DNA from: Phycisphaerae bacterium
GTDB lineage: Bacteria > Planctomycetota > Phycisphaerae > UBA1845
NCBI GenBank assembly: GCA_029260215.1
Contig: JAJDDQ010000076.1
Coordinates: forward strand, 42,455-106,454
Reading direction: 5' to 3'
Length of the DNA: 64,000 bases
Position numbers and translations under genes: made by a program. Below, piece by piece: positions 59,705 to 64,000 of the stretch. Below the pieces are notes generated by a model. That model had not been told where the DNA came from and ran no database searches. It saw only the letters and a program-made list of their open reading frames with translations. Position 1 is the stretch's first letter; the number at the start of each line of letters is the position of its first letter.

Positions 59705-61612
59705 GTGTTGGCCACCTTCAAGGCGCTGCTGAGCAATCGAAACTTCATCATGCTCTGGTGCGCGTACGGCATCAGCTCGATGGGTGACAACCTGTCCGAG
59801 ATGGCCATCCTCGCCAAGCTCGACGCCCTCAACGATGTCGTCGACGTCACGCCCATTCAGGCGCGCATGACCTTCCTCTTGATGGTTCCGTTTTTTCTAT
59901 TCGGACCGTTGATGGGTGCGCTGGCGGACCGCTTTCCGAGACGTCGCATCATGATCGTCGCGGACATCGCCCGCGCAGCCATCATGCTTGCATTCGCCGC
60001 ACTGATCGAGTTGGGCAGGCGTACCCTCGGTTCTGATTGGGGGCCGCTGGCACCGTTGGCGTTTCTCGGCATCTTCGCAGCCCTTTTTGCCCCATCCCGC
60101 TCCGCCATGGTCCCCATGCTAGTGCGACACGAACTGCTCGTGCCCGCCAACGCGATGATCAGCGGGCTGGGTATGATCGCCACCATGTTCGCCCTCATGT
60201 TCGGCGGCAAGCTCGCGGACATGGGCTACATAAACGAAGTGTTCCTCATGGACGCGGGAACCTTCGCCGCCAGCGCCTGCTGCCTCTTCATGATCGTCCT
60301 TCCGCGCGAAAAAACGTCCGAAAGAGCCAAAATCCACCGCGAGCCGTTCGTCACCACCATGCGGAAAGGCTTCGGTTATCTGCGGGCACACCGACGCGTG
60401 GTCGAGTTGCTGGGATTGGCTGTCGTATTCTGGTTCGCTGGCGCGACGGTCAAGAGTGTCCTCCCCGCGATCGTCAAAAATGCGTACCACGGCACGTTCG
60501 AAACCATCGGGCGATTCCCAGCCCTTATTGGCCTGGGAATGGCCGTCTCATCCGTGGTGGTCCTGCTCCTCGGCAACACCCTGCGAAGCCAATACGCCAT
60601 CACGTGGGGCTTCGTGGGTGTGTCCGGCTCAATGACGATGTTGGCGGTGACAACCTTCGGCCTGTGGTCTCCCGAAACGGCTTGCGCCATCGGAGCGGTC
60701 GCGACGTTCTTCGCCGGGTTTTTCGGCATCGCCATCGTCATCAGCTACAACGCGCTGTTGCAGAAGATCGTGCCTGATCGGTATCGCGGTCGCGTTTTCG
60801 GGATTCTCGATCTGACGACCAACGGCGCTTTGCTGCTCGCCACCGGACTGCTGGGTATCCCGAAATGGGGGGGCATCGACGCATGGTCCGGGTACATCCT
60901 GCTGGCCATCGCCCTCCTGACTTTTGTCGTGGGAATGATGTCACTCTTCATTCGCCTGGGGCGAACGTCCTCACGGAGACTCTACGCCTTCTACCGCAAC
61001 CTCACCCAATTCTTCGCGCATTTTCAGTGGGGGTTCAGGCGTATCGGACCTTGCACCATCCCCGAGAAGGGGCCGGTCATCATCACTTCCAATCACACCT
61101 GCTATATCGACCCCCTGCTCATTCACTGCGCATGCGGCTACAGGCCCATATCGTTCATGATCGCGGCGGAGTATTACAACCTCCCCGTGGCGGGCCATTT
61201 CATCAAGGTCGGCGAGTGCATCCCGGTTCGACGCAGTGAACACGACGTCGGAGCCATGAAAGAGGTTATCAGAACGCTCAGAGGTGGTAGTGTGGTCGGC
61301 ATTTTCATTCAGGGCGGCATCCGAGGCGCTACCCCGGGCGGACTCAAGAACGGCGTCGCGATGTTCGCCCTCAAGACCCGGGCCACCGTCGTGCCGGCCT
61401 ACATCGGGGGAACGCGCAACAGAGGGTCGATCGTCAAAGAATTCTTCGGCCGACACCGGGCACGCATCGTCTTCGGCCCCCCCGTGGACCTTTCCGAGTT
61501 CTCGGGCACCAGAGACAAAAAAAGTCTCGACGCCGCCAGCCAAAGAATCTTCAAAGCCATCATGGCCCTCGCCCCCAAGGTGGAGCCGGGGAACGACGAG
61601 CCAACCAGCTAA
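59705..61612 (+). CDS. MFS transporter - acyltransferase (PlsC) fusion, LplT/Aas-like
   Basis: GTG 59705 follows an in-frame stop by nine bases, so the start is bounded, though no ribosome-binding site is clear. Residues ~1-420 are an MFS permease with about 12 helices; the loop-2 signature reads GALADRFPRRRIMIVADIARA and VPDRYRGRVFGILDLTTNG is the second repeat's loop. Residues ~440-620 are a glycerolipid acyltransferase domain with SNHTCYIDPLL (H464, D469 of HX4D). The EGTR block is changed to FIQGGIRG (Q536 for Glu). The layout matches lysophospholipid flippase-acyltransferase proteins, but the usual acyl-ACP synthetase part is missing. Confidence 0.88.
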   Translation: MLATFKALLSNRNFIMLWCAYGISSMGDNLSEMAILAKLDALNDVVDVTPIQARMTFLLMVPFFLFGPLMGALADRFPRRRIMIVADIARAAIMLAFAALIELGRRTLGSDWGPLAPLAFLGIFAALFAPSRSAMVPMLVRHELLVPANAMISGLGMIATMFALMFGGKLADMGYINEVFLMDAGTFAASACCLFMIVLPREKTSERAKIHREPFVTTMRKGFGYLRAHRRVVELLGLAVVFWFAGATVKSVLPAIVKNAYHGTFETIGRFPALIGLGMAVSSVVVLLLGNTLRSQYAITWGFVGVSGSMTMLAVTTFGLWSPETACAIGAVATFFAGFFGIAIVISYNALLQKIVPDRYRGRVFGILDLTTNGALLLATGLLGIPKWGGIDAWSGYILLAIALLTFVVGMMSLFIRLGRTSSRRLYAFYRNLTQFFAHFQWGFRRIGPCTIPEKGPVIITSNHTCYIDPLLIHCACGYRPISFMIAAEYYNLPVAGHFIKVGECIPVRRSEHDVGAMKEVIRTLRGGSVVGIFIQGGIRGATPGGLKNGVAMFALKTRATVVPAYIGGTRNRGSIVKEFFGRHRARIVFGPPVDLSEFSGTRDKKSLDAASQRIFKAIMALAPKVEPGNDEPTS

Positions 61613-62670
61613 CCTTCACGTCGCGTAAATCGAAGGCCAGAACTGCCTGGAACCGTGAAGTCTCTCGGCAAGACGCAGTTGTTTGTGGCTGACTCGCTCG
61701 TGTCGACGCCCTCGACGTAATACGTCACGAAGAACGTCTTCGGCAAACCGCCCAACTGCCACGTCTGCGGCAGCGTTACGGGAAGACTGCGGTCCGCGTT
61801 CTCGTACAGCTTGATGCGACCCGCGCCAGCCGCGGCGCTCAGCGTCAGCGTGCCTTGCAAAGTCCCGTCAGCCGTGATGGTCAGCGGCACGAGGTCGTCC
61901 TCCCCGGCGGTGGAGCCGGTTTCGTCCTTGTCCGGCACGTCGTTTCCGTTGTCATCGTCGTCGTTCAGGCACAGAAAACCGCCCGGATCCAATTCATTCT
62001 GTTCCGTCACAGACCCGAAATCAAGCTGAATTTTGAGTATATCGATGGGAATGATAGCCGAACACTGCGTAACCGTCGCCGCCCCGCACGTTTCACCGCC
62101 GCGATTCTCCGCCGTGAGCGTGAGATCGAGCGTCAGCATCGGATCGGTCAAGGCGTGGGCTATAACGGTGAGATCAAACGTCGAGCAACCACCGCCCGCG
62201 ACCGCGATCGACGAAGGCCCAAAAACCGACACGCCGCCGACAAAAAAGGCTGGCGACCAACTCACTTGATACGTCGCGTCGCACGCGCCATTGTTGCACA
62301 GCGTAACGGGGTACGTCACGATGGCACCCGGACAAGCCGACATCGTCAGCGGCACGTTGTCGAACGAGCACGGCTGAGCCAGCGGCTCGATGATGCAAGT
62401 CCCCCCACCACCGAGCACGGGGTCGCAGCAGGTCCGCCGGCAGGCGGCGTTGCCGGGTTCGCAGCAGGTTCCGTTGCACTCGACCGCCTCGGGCGTACAG
62501 CAAAGATTGATTTCCGGGTTGAAGCAGGTCTTGCCGAGCGCGCAACACGTACTGCCACAGCATTCGACCTTACCGCCGCAACACACCTGCAAAGCCGCAT
62601 CCTGGCACGACGAGCCAGACGGGCAACAGCGGCCACCGCAACACTCCTCACCCGGAGTCACGCCAACCAC
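61609..62670 (-). CDS. Cys-rich protein, probably 5'-truncated
   Basis: The N-terminus carries granulin-like cysteine repeats (EECCGGRCCPSGSSC, VCCGGKVECCGSTCC, NLCCTPEAVECNGTCC), then about 240 residues of beta-rich sequence with a calcium-like segment DDDDNGNDVPDKDE. Such proteins are normally exported, yet this ORF has no signal peptide: it starts at a GTG a few codons after the stop of the upstream gene and in the same frame. The residues before it read FLTFVVGVTP, which could be the end of a lost signal peptide. The region upstream has different base composition, so the 5' end may have been replaced. Confidence 0.62.
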   Translation of the reverse strand: MVGVTPGEECCGGRCCPSGSSCQDAALQVCCGGKVECCGSTCCALGKTCFNPEINLCCTPEAVECNGTCCEPGNAACRRTCCDPVLGGGGTCIIEPLAQPCSFDNVPLTMSACPGAIVTYPVTLCNNGACDATYQVSWSPAFFVGGVSVFGPSSIAVAGGGCSTFDLTVIAHALTDPMLTLDLTLTAENRGGETCGAATVTQCSAIIPIDILKIQLDFGSVTEQNELDPGGFLCLNDDDDNGNDVPDKDETGSTAGEDDLVPLTITADGTLQGTLTLSAAAGAGRIKLYENADRSLPVTLPQTWQLGGLPKTFFVTYYVEGVDTSESATNNCVLPRDFTVPGSSGLRFTRREG

Positions 62671-62682
62671 GAAGGTCAGAAA

Positions 62683-63435
62683 TCACCCACCTTGTTTAGG
62701 TGATTGACGAATATCGACCTCCGGCGGCGGGTCACCAGGTTTCCAGTCGTTGAAACGTTCCGGGTGTTGCGCAAGCCATTCGAGACATTGTTTTTGAAAT
62801 TGGGAGACAAGTTGTGCTCTGCCTACCTCCGGGTTGCTCTTAATCGCGTCGATAAATTCTTTTTCCGGAAGACCCCAGTGATTTTTCGCGTTACAGTCTC
62901 GAATAAGATTTGCGGCTTCGTCGGCCAGGAATCGCCCCTGAGACAATTGAATATCCGAATTGAGCAAATCAACAAGCTTCTCGACTCCAGCGCGAACATT
63001 CCATTCAGCCAAGCCGCCAGCAGCACACAATTGGAAAACAGGGTCTGCATTTTGATTGAGAACGGCGTGAAAAAGTGGCAATCCTCTCGGGTCCTTCGAC
63101 TTGATTAGACACACTAATACACCGCTCTTTTCCTCTTGTGTTTCAAGTCGAGGATAAAGCGCCAATAGCTCATCAAGACGATTGTGCCCATTAAGCAATT
63201 TGCCTAGGCTGCTAAGTTTGTTTAGAGCCTTTTTGCGTTGTGCCGTCGGCGTTTCTCTATCTTGGAGGGAATCCAGCAAGACCGGTACAACGTCGTTGGC
63301 GGTGTAGACCTTGCCTTGCCAACGCACGCTTGGTATTGTACGCTTGTTTGAATCGACTCCAAGGCCAGCCTGGCCTGGAGTCTGCGCAACACTAGTCAAG
63401 GCAATCATGAGTATGCATAAACTGAAAATTTTCAT
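62683..63435 (-). CDS. Secreted HEAT-like repeat protein
   Basis: The second ATG (63435) is six bases after GGAG and is preferred to the first (63438). The signal peptide is MKIFSLCILMIALTSVAQTPG. About 200 helical residues follow with repeats of HEAT/Armadillo character (VPVLLDSLQDRETPTAQRKKALNKL, PLFHAVLNQNADPVFQLCAAGGLAEWNVRAGVEKLVDLL). The tail is Pro/Asp-rich (DWKPGDPPPEVDIRQSPK). The gene is AT-richer than the rest of the window. Function unknown; its stop is 12 bases before the GTG of the Cys-rich gene. Confidence 0.78.
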   Translation of the reverse strand: MKIFSLCILMIALTSVAQTPGQAGLGVDSNKRTIPSVRWQGKVYTANDVVPVLLDSLQDRETPTAQRKKALNKLSSLGKLLNGHNRLDELLALYPRLETQEEKSGVLVCLIKSKDPRGLPLFHAVLNQNADPVFQLCAAGGLAEWNVRAGVEKLVDLLNSDIQLSQGRFLADEAANLIRDCNAKNHWGLPEKEFIDAIKSNPEVGRAQLVSQFQKQCLEWLAQHPERFNDWKPGDPPPEVDIRQSPKQGG

Positions 63436-63456
63436 CATCTACTCCGCAAAGGGGCA

Positions 63457-64000
63457 TCATTTGCATTCTTGCTGTTGTTTCAACTGAACGTCCTGAAGGT
63501 AAGCGATGTCTTGATCGATGCCTGTCTCTAATTGGTGATCGATTTCCCATGTGTAAGCTGTACATTCGCTTTCAGGAAAAAAGAATCCAATGGTATGGAC
63601 GAGTTCGTGCCCAATGATGCTGGCGGTACGATTCTCGGAACCACTGAAAGTGTCGGTACCGAACGTGACATCGTCCGATGGACTTGTCGTACAGGCAGCG
63701 ACACACGGTGGTGGAAAACCAAGCCCACACGGCACACAGGGATCAGCAGATATCGTAGACGCACCAAAACCTGCATCCACGATACTGTTTAGTAAGTTGG
63801 AATATTTCCAGAGAATAAATGCATATGTGTTTGTGTAGTCACCGACATCCGGGGCATGGAATTGCCCATCAGGGCCGTGCTGATGGGGTGTGGTCCACCA
63901 ATTGTGAACGGGGAGGACGCGAATTCGAACCCTTTGAGCCTCCTTACCTTCAACCGTGGCGGCGATCCATACCTCGACCGTGCGGGGGTGAATTTCTGTT
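63457..64000 (-). CDS. Zincin-like metallopeptidase, 3' part (5' end beyond window)
   Basis: The frame is open to the right edge; the track's start at 63780 is an internal GTG. The visible 180 residues include NRTASIIGHELVHTIGFFFPESECTAYTWEIDHQ, where HELVH is a zinc-binding HExxH and the Glu of ECTAYTWE could be the third ligand. Upstream residues read TEIHPRTVEVWIA...DYTNTYAFILWKYSNLL. A CxxC pair (CVPCG) precedes the motif. Subfamily is not identifiable. Same AT-rich segment as the HEAT-like gene. Confidence 0.75.
   Translation of the reverse strand, partial: TEIHPRTVEVWIAATVEGKEAQRVRIRVLPVHNWWTTPHQHGPDGQFHAPDVGDYTNTYAFILWKYSNLLNSIVDAGFGASTISADPCVPCGLGFPPPCVAACTTSPSDDVTFGTDTFSGSENRTASIIGHELVHTIGFFFPESECTAYTWEIDHQLETGIDQDIAYLQDVQLKQQQECK

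Noticed and set aside
62683-62690. Read-through or selenocysteine at the TGA joining the HEAT-like and Cys-rich ORFs
   Set aside because: No SECIS-like hairpin was evident and the two parts have different composition; a truncation junction is simpler.
1-64000. CRISPR arrays, transposases, phage genes or rRNA
   Set aside because: Looked for on both strands; no regularly spaced repeats, DDE or recombinase motifs, or rRNA segments were seen.

Overview
The window looks like a chromosomal contig of a Planctomycetota bacterium, probably close to the Phycisphaerae. Pointers are dockerin-like calcium-binding tails on secreted proteins, a PEP-CTERM protein, a DUF1800/DUF1501 pair, a MoxR ATPase, an LptD-type outer-membrane protein (so a didermal envelope), FliM, and a eukaryote-like C2H2 zinc finger. 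Lineage is inferred from these family types only. Most of the window is GC-rich; the last ~1.3 kb is clearly more AT-rich.

Layout. 1-2,800: the 5' part of a MoxR ATPase (minus), then a secreted dockerin-like/cohesin-like protein (plus). 2,957-22,044: a long minus-strand exopolysaccharide locus. In transcription order it encodes a Wzz/GumC chain-length protein, a CpsD-like ATPase lacking the Walker A lysine, a Wzx-type flippase, a GT4, a GH172 (DUF2961) protein, a GT39 membrane glycosyltransferase, a Wzy/WaaL-like polymerase or ligase, a GT2, a second GT4, two zinc-ribbon methyltransferases, a GH10-like lipoprotein, a radical SAM/SPASM protein and a Wza-like export lipoprotein. Repeated stop/start overlaps (ATGA, TTGA, TAATG) argue for one translationally coupled operon.

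22,278-29,696 (minus): secreted proteins. These are two tandem cupredoxin-fibre paralogues, a group XII-like phospholipase A2, a multidomain sugar-dehydrogenase/PKD/beta-helix protein, a small lipoprotein and a PEP-CTERM protein. 30,125-41,179 (plus): a second GH172 protein carrying three copies of an unclassified domain, a GH2-like protein and a GH39-like lipoprotein that both lack the expected acid/base glutamate, then the DUF1800/DUF1501 pair.

41,210-50,061: mostly housekeeping, namely an ArsC/LMW-PTP protein, ispF, fliM, aroA, a Tat-exported FAD oxidoreductase, tRNA-Cys and lptD. 50,589-61,612: an SPFH-GYF plus zinc-ribbon membrane pair, a C2H2 zinc-finger protein, the fluoride channel crcB with DUF190, DUF3052, a dockerin-tailed secreted protein, an S41 peptidase, a small very basic protein with a strong terminator, and an MFS-acyltransferase fusion. 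61,609-64,000: a Cys-rich protein without its own signal peptide, a HEAT-like secreted protein and the 3' part of a zincin, in a region of shifted composition.

No CRISPR array, rRNA, transposase or phage module was seen. The most interesting signals are the neighbouring GH2-like and GH39-like proteins with the same Glu-to-Ala change, the N-terminal domain shared by two hydrolases of the polysaccharide locus, and the pseudo-Walker-A ATPase.
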